Position numbers and translations under genes: made by a program
Shown here: positions 7,512-15,400 of the stretch, piece after piece
How the letters are laid out: each line of letters opens with the position of its first letter
How positions within the stretch are numbered: position 1 is the stretch's first letter
Origin: CAZBWE01 sp964440735
GTDB lineage: Bacteria; Planctomycetota; Phycisphaerae; Sedimentisphaerales; Anaerobacaceae
Assembly (NCBI GenBank): GCA_964440735.1
Contig: CAYTTK010000016.1
Coordinates: 1-27,517, forward strand
Direction: 5' to 3'
Length of the DNA: 27,517 bases
Notes under the pieces: model-generated
Told to the model about the DNA's origin: nothing
Seen by the model: the letters and a program-made list of their open reading frames with translations, nothing else
The model's database searches: none

Positions 7512-8504
7512 ATGAATAAAAATGGAACATTATTATCGGTAAAAGACCTTTCGACACACTTTTTCGCTGAAAAAGGTGTAATAAAGGCGGTGCAGGATGT
7601 GGGCTTCTCGATAAAGAAAGGCAAAATGTTTGCACTCGTCGGTGAAAGCGGCTGCGGTAAGAGTGTAACGGCACTATCAATTATGCGACTGGTTCCGGCA
7701 CCGCAGGGTAAAATCATCAGTGGAGAAATTGTCTTTGATGGGAAAAACTTATTATCGCTTAGCGAAAAACAAATGCAGAAGGTCCGCGGCAATGAAATAG
7801 CCATGATTTTTCAGGAGTCGATGACCAGTCTAAATCCTGTTTATACCGTAGGCGACCAGATAGCTGAGGCCATAACGCTGCATCAGAAAAAAAACACAAG
7901 CCAGGCATGGGCGGATGCGGTCGAGACGCTACAGGCCGTTGGTATCGCCGACCCACAGCAGCGGGCCCACGAATATCCTCATCAGATGTCAGGTGGGATG
8001 CAGCAGAGGGTTATTATAGCAATGGCGGTGAGTTGTGAGCCGGCGCTGCTGATAGCCGATGAACCAACAACCGCCCTTGACGTAACGATTCAGGCACAGA
8101 TACTTAATTTATTAGACGACTTGCAAAGACAAACCGGAATGAGTATTTTGCTTATAACTCATGATTTGGGCATCGTGGCAGAGCGGGCTGAGAGCGTTGC
8201 GGTAATGTACGCATCGCGAATAGTAGAAGTGGCTGATGCACAGCGACTTTTTGCAGAGCCCCTGCATCCATATACGCAGGGATTGTTAAAATCGCTGCCG
8301 CGACTGGGCTTTGAAGGCAAACGTCTGCATACAATATCAGGTAACGTACCGGACCCATTGCACTTTCCAAAGGGGTGCAAATTTCATCCCCGCTGTCCGA
8401 CAGGTTGCAACGATAAAAGGTGTCAGAGTGTTGAGCCGGAGCTTAGGGAAGTTCAGCCAGACCGCTCCGTCGCCTGCTGGTATGCGAAAGGATACACTCA
8501 ATAG
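7512..8504 (+). CDS. Peptide ABC transporter ATP-binding protein, DppD/OppD type
   Basis: The 330-residue cytoplasmic ATPase energises the peptide importer. All ABC motifs are intact: Walker A GESGCGKS (44-51), Q-loop Gln101, signature SGGMQQR (160-166), Walker B LLIADEP (179-185) and the switch His217. After the nucleotide domain comes the C-terminal extension typical of OppD/OppF, with LHPYTQGLL and a Cys-rich stretch (GCKFHPRCPTGC, then RCQ and ACW). In characterised relatives these cysteines can hold an iron-sulfur cluster. It lies 40 bp after the permease gene and 9 bp before its partner ATPase. In E. coli Yej the two ATPases are fused into one protein; here they are separate, as in Dpp/Opp. 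Confidence 0.94.
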   Translation: MNKNGTLLSVKDLSTHFFAEKGVIKAVQDVGFSIKKGKMFALVGESGCGKSVTALSIMRLVPAPQGKIISGEIVFDGKNLLSLSEKQMQKVRGNEIAMIFQESMTSLNPVYTVGDQIAEAITLHQKKNTSQAWADAVETLQAVGIADPQQRAHEYPHQMSGGMQQRVIIAMAVSCEPALLIADEPTTALDVTIQAQILNLLDDLQRQTGMSILLITHDLGIVAERAESVAVMYASRIVEVADAQRLFAEPLHPYTQGLLKSLPRLGFEGKRLHTISGNVPDPLHFPKGCKFHPRCPTGCNDKRCQSVEPELREVQPDRSVACWYAKGYTQ

Positions 8505-8513
8505 AAAACTGAT

Positions 8514-9506
8514 ATGGCGAATACAAATGGACATCTTTTGAAAATCAACGGCTTAAAGACCTATTTCCCTGTAAAGAAGGGCCTGCTGCGGCGAACTGTT
8601 GGGTATGTCAAGGCGGTCGATGGCGTAAGCTTCGAAATCAAGAAAGGCCAAACGCTGGGTCTTGTTGGCGAGAGCGGCTGTGGCAAGACGACCGTCGCCC
8701 GTAGTATAATTCGACTAATACCGGCAACAGCTGGAGAGATTTCCTTTGAGCAGATGAATGTTTTGGCAGCCGGCAGGGCCAAACTGAGGAAGCTCCGCAG
8801 ACAAATTAGTCTTATTTTTCAGGACCCATACGGCTCACTAAATCCGAGAATGACCCTTGGTAACACCATTGGTGAACCGTTGAAGACTCACTTAGGTATA
8901 ACCGGCAGCGAACTAACCGACCGGACAGCAACACTTCTTTCAAAGGTCGGTCTTGCACCTGAGCATATGAACCGTTATCCGCACGAGTTCTCGGGCGGTC
9001 AGCGGCAGCGAATCGGGGTAGCGAGAGCTCTGGTGCTGGAGCCAAAACTGGTCATCTGCGATGAGCCGGTCAGCGCTCTTGATGTTTCAATACAATCGCA
9101 GATACTAAATTTGTTAAAAGATTTACAGGAGGAATTCGAACTGACATATTTATTCATCGCGCACGACCTGGCCGTGGTGAAGTTTGTCTGCGATATTGTT
9201 GCGGTAATGTATTTGGGCAAAATTGTAGAGCGGGCTACAGCAGAAGAGCTATATCGAAATCCTCTGCATCCTTATACGCGTGCCCTTTTTTCGGCAATCC
9301 CACAGGTTAAATTCAGAACCGAGCCATATATGCGAGACCACAGAACTGCATTTGTCGGCGAAGTTCCTAGCGCTTTGAATCCACCAGCCGGCTGTGCGTT
9401 TGGCCCGAGATGTCCTCTGGCCGATAATAACTGCACAAAGCATATACCCAAGCTGGAAGAAAAAGGCGATTATGAGGGGCATTTTGTCGCCTGCTGGAAT
9501 AGATAA
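8514..9506 (+). CDS. Peptide ABC transporter ATP-binding protein, DppF/OppF type
   Basis: The 330-residue product is the second ATPase, forming a heterodimer with the DppD-type protein. Motifs are Walker A GESGCGKT (52-59), Q-loop Gln103 within IFQDPYGSLNPRM, signature SGGQRQR (160-166), Walker B LVICDEP (179-185) and switch His217. The early YFPVKKGLLRR segment and the QDPYGSLNPRM string are characteristic of OppF rather than OppD. The C-terminal extension again carries clustered cysteines (GCAFGPRCPLADNNC). It is the last gene of the transporter operon; a new promoter follows at 9530. I see no strong terminator after the stop codon, so some read-through into the STAS gene is possible. Confidence 0.94.
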   Translation: MANTNGHLLKINGLKTYFPVKKGLLRRTVGYVKAVDGVSFEIKKGQTLGLVGESGCGKTTVARSIIRLIPATAGEISFEQMNVLAAGRAKLRKLRRQISLIFQDPYGSLNPRMTLGNTIGEPLKTHLGITGSELTDRTATLLSKVGLAPEHMNRYPHEFSGGQRQRIGVARALVLEPKLVICDEPVSALDVSIQSQILNLLKDLQEEFELTYLFIAHDLAVVKFVCDIVAVMYLGKIVERATAEELYRNPLHPYTRALFSAIPQVKFRTEPYMRDHRTAFVGEVPSALNPPAGCAFGPRCPLADNNCTKHIPKLEEKGDYEGHFVACWNR

Positions 9507-9529
9507 ATCCGTAAAAATAAAGTGAGAAC

Positions 9530-9558
9530 TTGACTGAGGTTGTTAAACATAAGATAAT
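9530..9558 (+). promoter_or_regulatory. Candidate sigma-70 promoter for the STAS gene
   Basis: TTGACT (9530-9535, 5/6 match) and GATAAT (9553-9558, 5/6 match) are separated by exactly 17 bases, about 48 bases before the ATG at 9607. It would start a new unit for the STAS and ACT genes after the transporter operon. Confidence 0.5.
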
Positions 9559-9606
9559 TTAAATAGATACGGTGCAGAGTTTTGATTATGGTAAAGGACT
9601 GCCGGT

Positions 9607-9969
9607 ATGGACGAAAAAGTCAGCGTGGAAATAACCAGCGAGGATAGTATCGCGGTAGTGGCCTTCAAAACCGCTTCGATAAGTAATACGGACGGGATAG
9701 CCGCTGTCTCTAAACAGGTAAAGGAATTTATTGATAACAATCACCCAAACAGAGTAATATTTGACTTTGGAGAAGTAAAATTTTTCTCGTCTATGGTATT
9801 GGGGCTGCTTTTGGAGACGCGTGCGAAACTCCAGCCGTATAATGGTGAAGTGATGATTAGTCGGATAAATCCACAATTGCACAGGGTTTTTAAAATAACC
9901 AATCTTGATAAAGTTTTCAGATTCTTTCCGGATAAAGAAAGTGCCGTCAAAGCCGCTAATGCCGGTTAA
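9607..9969 (+). CDS. STAS-domain protein, anti-sigma factor antagonist-like
   Basis: The 120-residue product is a single STAS domain, the fold of anti-sigma antagonists such as SpoIIAA/RsbV. These bind a partner kinase or anti-sigma factor and are switched by serine phosphorylation. The central RVIFDFGEVKFFSSMVLGLLLE (residues 49-70) matches the strand-helix core. Ser61 or Ser62 sits where the phosphorylated serine of SpoIIAA lies, but the usual Asp-Ser-Ser-Gly context is Phe-Ser-Ser-Met here. The N-terminal VAVVAF-like strand and the late LDKVFRFFPDKESAVKA helix are typical. No kinase, phosphatase or sigma factor gene is nearby, so its partner must be encoded elsewhere. It has its own promoter candidate and an AAAGGA ribosome-binding site. 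A stand-alone role in envelope or signalling pathways is also possible. Confidence 0.85.
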   Translation: MDEKVSVEITSEDSIAVVAFKTASISNTDGIAAVSKQVKEFIDNNHPNRVIFDFGEVKFFSSMVLGLLLETRAKLQPYNGEVMISRINPQLHRVFKITNLDKVFRFFPDKESAVKAANAG

Positions 9970-10052
9970 ACCGTGTAATAAGTCATTCGTGCTAAACTTG
10001 CCCCGAGCAGGGTCGAGTGAGCAGGAATGCATACGATTAGAAAGGCCAAGAT

Positions 10053-10505
10053 ATGTATGTTACGACACAATTTTCGATTTTTATGGTAAACAAGCCGGGG
10101 GTGCTGGCCCAGGTGCTTGGTGAATTTGCGCGAGCCAAGATTAATATTATAGCAATGACAATGATGGATTCTGTGGAACACGGTGTTATGCGGGTAGTTT
10201 TCGCTGCGCCGCAAGCGGCAAAACAGGTGCTATCCAAGCTCAATATGAACTATAACGAGACAGAGGTTTTATGTGTAAACCTTGCCAATAAGGCCGGTGC
10301 GCTTGCTGCAGTGGCGGAGAAGCTGGCTAAGAACCATATAAATATTGCGTACGCATACTGCACAGCAGGCGCGAAGGGCGGACGAACAACCGGCGTTCTA
10401 AAAGTCGCCGACGTGAAGAAAGCGATGAAAGTTCTGCAGCAAAACCATAAAAATGGTAGAAAGTCACAACCGGTCATAAGACCTTCGCAATCAGCAAGAA
10501 AATAG
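10053..10505 (+). CDS. Tandem ACT-domain protein
   Basis: The 150-residue product contains two ACT domains and nothing else. The first (about 1-65) has the ligand-loop motif NKPGVLAQV at 13-21, followed by the NIIAMTMM strand. The second (about 70-135) has NKAGALAAV at 79-87 and INIAYAYC. ACT domains bind small molecules, mostly amino acids, and regulate enzymes or transcription. Stand-alone ACT pairs are common in planctomycetes and related bacteria, but their ligand is usually unknown. The tail after residue 135 is basic and disordered. It lies 83 bp after the STAS gene and may share its transcript; AAAGG sits eight bases before the ATG. A second protein of the same architecture is encoded at 26530. 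Confidence 0.87.
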   Translation: MYVTTQFSIFMVNKPGVLAQVLGEFARAKINIIAMTMMDSVEHGVMRVVFAAPQAAKQVLSKLNMNYNETEVLCVNLANKAGALAAVAEKLAKNHINIAYAYCTAGAKGGRTTGVLKVADVKKAMKVLQQNHKNGRKSQPVIRPSQSARK

Positions 10506-10621
10506 TTTTTATATTAAGGACTACACAGACATAAATAGAACCAAAGTTGTCATTTCGCCCGCCGCAAAAGATATGTATGAATTATTTTTTAAACCTGATT
10601 AGCGATTCCACATAAAAACAA

Positions 10622-10651
10622 TTGACAGAAAAGATGATTGGCTGGTATATT
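10622..10651 (+). promoter_or_regulatory. Promoter of tRNA-Asp
   Basis: A perfect TTGACA (10622-10627) and TATATT (10646-10651, 5/6 match) are 18 bases apart. Transcription would begin around 10658, about 14 bases before the mature tRNA 5' end, as expected for a short tRNA leader. Confidence 0.65.
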
Positions 10652-10671
10652 ATGCTTTGCATTTGTTGTTA

Positions 10672-10745
10672 GGGGCCGTAGCTCAATTGGCTAGAGCATC
10701 GGACTGTCGATCCGAAGGCTGAGGGTTCGAATCCCTTCGGCCTCG
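10672..10745 (+). tRNA. tRNA-Asp (anticodon GTC)
   Basis: The 74-base sequence folds into a full cloverleaf. The acceptor stem is GGGGCCG paired with CGGCCTC (one G-T pair). The D stem is GCTC/GAGC. The anticodon stem is TCGGA/TCCGA, enclosing the loop CTGTCGA with anticodon GTC at 10706-10708. The T stem is GAGGG/CCCTT with loop TTCGAAT. The discriminator base is G (10745), as usual for tRNA-Asp. CCA is not encoded and must be added after transcription. It stands alone with its own promoter, between the ACT gene and the CAZyme island. Confidence 0.97.
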
Positions 10746-10761
10746 TTAATTAAGTGCTTTT

Positions 10762-10800
10762 AGGGCATGGACTTATAGTCCAACCTCCCTTCTTTTGTTT
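10762..10800 (+). terminator. Possible intrinsic terminator after tRNA-Asp
   Basis: A perfect six-base-pair stem TGGACT/AGTCCA with loop TAT (10768-10782) is flanked by a second short pairing AGGG/CCCT, and then by a T-rich run TCTTTTGTTT (10791-10800). The stem is short and the T-run is interrupted, so this is only a candidate. Confidence 0.4.
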
Positions 10801-10904
10801 ACCTGCCGAAAATCCCGAACATTCAATGACTTAGAAAAAACCTCAACCCCATTTTTAGGATTTAAAGAGTTATAAAAATCAAGCATCTAATCAAGTTTTA
10901 ATGA

Positions 10905-10956
10905 TTGATTTTTTATTACCATTTGTTATAATAATATTGTCTAATCAGGCAATATT
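10905..10956 (+). promoter_or_regulatory. Promoter with operator-like inverted repeat upstream of the PL9 lyase
   Basis: TTGATT (10905-10910) and a perfect TATAAT (10927-10932) are 16 bases apart. Directly downstream, AATATTG (10933-10939) and CAATATT (10950-10956) form a 7-base inverted repeat around a 10-base centre, covering the expected transcription start. A repressor bound there would block the promoter. About 75 bases of leader follow. Confidence 0.45.
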
Positions 10957-11033
10957 TTCAGGGATAAGGTTAAACCCCTATAGGTAAAATCGCAAGTAAT
11001 TAGAATGTGTGTTTTCTTTCAGTTAAAGAAGCT

Positions 11034-12437
11034 ATGGAGGAGTTAAACAAGCTGAAAGCATCGATTTTACAAAAAAACCGGCGGTGGCAATGTCTCTCCA
11101 TTTTGACGTTGATGATGCTTTTTGCTGCCTGCCCTGCATATTGCATTGATTTTTTTGTCTCCCCGGATGGGGATGACAACAACGATGGTTCCATAGACAG
11201 CCCCTTTAAGACTATTGGCAAGGCCGTGGAACAGGTCCTGGCGGGTGACACGATTTTTCTTCGCGGTGGCGTACATATCTATACCAATAAAATCTCGATT
11301 ACAAAAAGCGGCGAAGCAGAAAACCTTATTACATTACGGTCTTATCAGGACGAAGTTCCCGTTCTGGATTTCGAACAGGGTGGAGATGGAGATAGCGACA
11401 GGGGGATAGTTATTAGCGGCAGTTACTGGCACTTCAACGGTTTTATAATCCAGTATGCCGGGGACAACGGTCTGAATGTTAATGGCGGCTCGTATAATAT
11501 TCTGGAGCGACTGGTTACGCGCATGAACGGAGATTCAGGACTTCAGTTACACACAGCCTCTTCTTATAATCTGGTGATAGATTGTGATTCCTATTTAAAT
11601 TACGATGCGAGAAGACATGGCGAGAACGCAGATGGTTTTGCAGCGAAATTCACCCTTGGCCCAGGCAATGCTTTCGTGGGTTGCCGCTCGTGGAGCAATT
11701 CCGATGACGGTTTCGATTTCTGGGAAGCCTACAACGGTGTGACAGTTGTGGATTGCCGGGCTTTTCGAAACGGTAAAAATATTTGGGGCGATACTGAGTT
11801 TGAGGGAGATGGCAATGGCTTTAAGCTGGGGCACGGAGTAGGCGCACATTTATTAATCTGGTGTATGGCTTATAACAACCCGCATAATGGAATTGATGTA
11901 AATGGGAATGCAACAGGAGTGACGGTTTATAACTGTACCAGCGTAATGAACGATGGCAGGAATTTTAACTTCGATGAACATTCCAGTGCGCACGTATTAC
12001 GCAATAATCTCTCATACCTGGGTTCGGTAACGATTTATACTGAGATTGATGATGAATATAATTCATGGAATGGTTTTCCTGTCAGTGCCGCAGATTTTGC
12101 GAGCCTGGACTCCACGGGGATTGATGGGCCGCGTGAACCAGATGGAGGACTGCCTAAACTGGCTTTTCTTCTCCTCTCTACAGATAGTCTGTTGATAGAT
12201 GCGGGAATCGACGTGGGATTGGCTTTTCAGGGAGATTATCCCGACCTGGGAGCATTTGAACATCTGGTTGGTGATTGTGAGCCCGACGGCGATGTCGATT
12301 TAGACGATTTAGACTGCCTGGCGTCTAACTGGATGGATGTCAACTGTGGGAATTGTAATGGGGCTGATTCCGACTACAATGGAAAGGTAGACTTCTACGA
12401 CTTCAATAAGCTGGCGAGTAACTGGTTGGAATATTAA
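11034..12437 (+). CDS. Secreted pectate lyase, PL9-like, with dockerin-like C-terminus
   Basis: The product (467 residues from the ATG at 11034; a GTG at 11007 adds nine more) is a parallel beta-helix enzyme of the PL9 type, cleaving polygalacturonate by beta-elimination. The FFVSPDGDDNNDGS opening, the GENADGFAAK block, the NSDDGFDFW block and GDGNGFKLG carry the family's Ca2+-binding aspartates (Asp200, 224, 225, 228) and catalytic Lys264. An N-terminal hydrophobic segment ending in FAACPAYC indicates export, possibly as a lipoprotein. The last 45 residues hold two Ca2+-loop/helix units (DGDVDLDDLDCLASNW and DYNGKVDFYDFNKLASNW), the dockerin-like module widespread in Phycisphaerae. Neither start has a good Shine-Dalgarno. 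The gene converges on the GH78-GH43 gene with 41 bp between their ends. Confidence 0.9.
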   Translation: MEELNKLKASILQKNRRWQCLSILTLMMLFAACPAYCIDFFVSPDGDDNNDGSIDSPFKTIGKAVEQVLAGDTIFLRGGVHIYTNKISITKSGEAENLITLRSYQDEVPVLDFEQGGDGDSDRGIVISGSYWHFNGFIIQYAGDNGLNVNGGSYNILERLVTRMNGDSGLQLHTASSYNLVIDCDSYLNYDARRHGENADGFAAKFTLGPGNAFVGCRSWSNSDDGFDFWEAYNGVTVVDCRAFRNGKNIWGDTEFEGDGNGFKLGHGVGAHLLIWCMAYNNPHNGIDVNGNATGVTVYNCTSVMNDGRNFNFDEHSSAHVLRNNLSYLGSVTIYTEIDDEYNSWNGFPVSAADFASLDSTGIDGPREPDGGLPKLAFLLLSTDSLLIDAGIDVGLAFQGDYPDLGAFEHLVGDCEPDGDVDLDDLDCLASNWMDVNCGNCNGADSDYNGKVDFYDFNKLASNWLEY

Positions 12438-12478
12438 TATCTATCCCCAATCTTCATATCCTAAGCATCTACTTTATT

Positions 12479-15400
12479 TTAATCCCCTTGCTTTTGGCTA
12501 TCACTTGATACCTGCTTGTATTGTTTAAGACCTTCGAGGATTTCATATGAGGCCTTGAAGACGGTGCCGTGGCGCTGGTCTTTTGGAAAAGAGACCATAC
12601 TGGTAATATCCGTGAACGTTTTGAAATCGCGGGTCTTCACTGCTCCATATCGGTTCTTTCGGTACATATCGAAATAAATGACCCACTCATAACCAAATCG
12701 TAGAACAGTCGGCCCTTCGGTGAATCTCTCGGTGAACGGCTCCGAGACATTAGCATACGGGCCGAGCGCATTGTCGCTGAACGCCACCCGGAGGCTTCGC
12801 AGGGGTCTGGTGTTATCTTTGTGGACAAGAACATAATGGTCATTTAACTTGACAATGACGCCGTCAATAACGCTAAAACCCGGCTCGAAGAACAGTTTTG
12901 TATCAGTGAATGCCTCAAAATCCTTCGTTGTCGTGTAATACATCCGGTGATTATTGTTGTGCGCCTCCAGATAATCCGGATATCGGCCGGGAATTGTCGA
13001 TGACCAGCAAATGATAAAGCTCTTATTTTCTTCGTCGTAAAACAGCTCAGGTGCCCAGACATTGTGGGTATTAGGTTCACAGGCCATTGCCTCGACAAAC
13101 TTCTGCTCCGACCAGTTAATCAAGTCCTTTGAGCAGGCGTAGCCAAATCCCTTATCGTCTTTCCAGCCGGTTGTCCAGACCATATGAAATGTCCCGTCCG
13201 GTCCCTGAACCACTGAAGGGTCTCGCATGAGTTTGAGCTTGCCTACTTGTGGCATCAGGAATCCCCCTCCTAAGTCTGTCCAGTTATAACCATCAAAGCT
13301 GTAGGCCAGGTAAAGTCCATCTTCCCCGTCTTTGCGGAAGGTAGAAAATAGATACACTGTGTCTTTTTGTTTAGATTGACAAGCTGGCTCAAAGAGAGAC
13401 TGAAATTCATATTTTCCGGAACCGACTTTAAACACAGCGTATCCGATATTCTTTTTCGTCTGGCTTGCCGGTTCCATACGTAAAAAGACAACGCCTTGAG
13501 CCTGATTCGCGGGTCGGCCGCTTTCGGTCACTTTGTCGGCGTCGTTTGTCGGAACGTGCACCTCGGCGGTGGTGTTCGGCGGGATAATGACCTGCCAATA
13601 GAAGCGACTATCCTCAATTCGCCAGCGGCTTTCGATTCGGCCGCGAATACTGTCATAGTATCCAGAGGCAGACGTCAGTTCGCCGACCAACTCCGGCCGA
13701 AGCAGTATTTTCTTGAAGCCGATGGAATCCGGGGCTTGGCGAATTCCAATTATTGAGTTCTGGAACCATTCCTGGATTTGGCCGAACATGCAGTGGTTCA
13801 TTGATGAGCCTGGTTTATCCCATCTTTCAGAAAGTGTTTTAAAACCAAGTTTGAGCATATGGCCGTAGCCCGGAGCATCGGTGCGATTTATCATTCGATA
13901 AATCACATCGGAGTGCCCACCTTCCGCCAGTGCCTGCACCAGCATACGGAAGCAGACCTCGCCGCTGTTCTGGCGATACTGCCACTTTTCGAGTTCTGCA
14001 ACCAGATTGTCCAGCACTTTTTCACGGTCTTCTTCCGGTACCAGGCCGAAATGAAGCGCCGTTGCCAGAGATGACTGAGAACCCGTGGCGACAGAGTGTT
14101 CGTCAGGTTTATAATAAGCCTTGATGAAATCTCTGCGTACCTGCTTGGCGAGCTCGTCAAACTCCTTTGCATCCGCCTTTATGCCCATTTTCTTTGCAAC
14201 ACGAGCCAGGATTCGGGCATTATCATACAGAAAAGCTGTGGCGGGTAGTTCTCTTGGTGTAAGCTGGGATGCGCCGCGGTGGCCCTTTTCTGGTGTCCAG
14301 TCGTACCAATCTCCCAATCCCGGTTTGACCAGCCCCTCTGCATTACGACTTTTTGCCAGATAAAGTGTGTATCGCTTCATAGTCTCGTATTGCTGCTCTT
14401 CGGTAGTTTCATCACCATACCACTTGTATAGCAGATTCGGCACCTGCACAGAGGTGCTGCCCCATTCAGGTGATTCAAAGAACGCTCCTCTGAATCGCAT
14501 ATACTCCGGTGCGATATTGGGAACAACGCCGCTATCCAGCTGCGACTCTGTTGTATCACGGCAGATTTTCCTATTAAGATTATAGATATCGTGATGATAT
14601 AGAATCGAAGGCCCCATCAGGTGAGGAACTTCCAGCCAGCCCAGTTTTTCACGATGCGGACAGTCGGTTATAACGCTTTGCAGGTTGCTGCGCACAGAAC
14701 GTGTAATCATTGCATCGATATCATTAAATAATTTATTTGAGCACTCAAACCCACCGACATTTTCGGCCGAGCTTGTTAGAAATTCGCTACTCGCATCCAG
14801 CAGCAATGTTTGCGGCCCTGCACTATTTGCGTCCTCCGGTCGGACCACACCCGAAATGTACAGATACTGGAAGCTGAAATATGTAAAGCGAGGCCGAAAG
14901 ATTTCCTCACCCTTGCCCTTGAGTGTATAAGTATAACTGTGGCCTCCTCTTTTCGTCCACGGCTCGCCACGTTTTTCAGCGACCATGATTTTAACCTGGC
15001 TGCCGGCAGGTCCTTTTACCTTTATCACCGGCCGGGCAGATAAGTTCGTCCCACAATCGACCTCGTATTGACCATCTTCGAGACGTTGTATCGCTACAGC
15101 CGACAAATAGTCAGCCACCTTAATCGGTGGTGCGTATTGAGCCACAAGACTACCGCCGGGGCCATCACAAACCTCGGCTGAAGACCATGCCTTATCATCA
15201 AAGCCCGGCTGGTCCCAGCTGACCTGCTCTCGACGCGCATCATAATCCTCGCCGCCAAATATACATGTGAAAACAATCGGTCCCAATGTATACTTCCACG
15301 TTTCGTCGGAAGTAATTATTTGCTTTGAACCATTTTCGAAAGTAACGTGCATCTGGCATATCAGTTTAGGCGGACCAAACGTGCCTTTGAACTTAGTGTA

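Noticed and set aside
10889..10917. AT-rich dyad AATCAA...TTGATT followed by T residues, terminator-like
   Set aside because: The stem has only weak A-T pairs, and its right arm is also the -35 hexamer of the better supported PL9 promoter.
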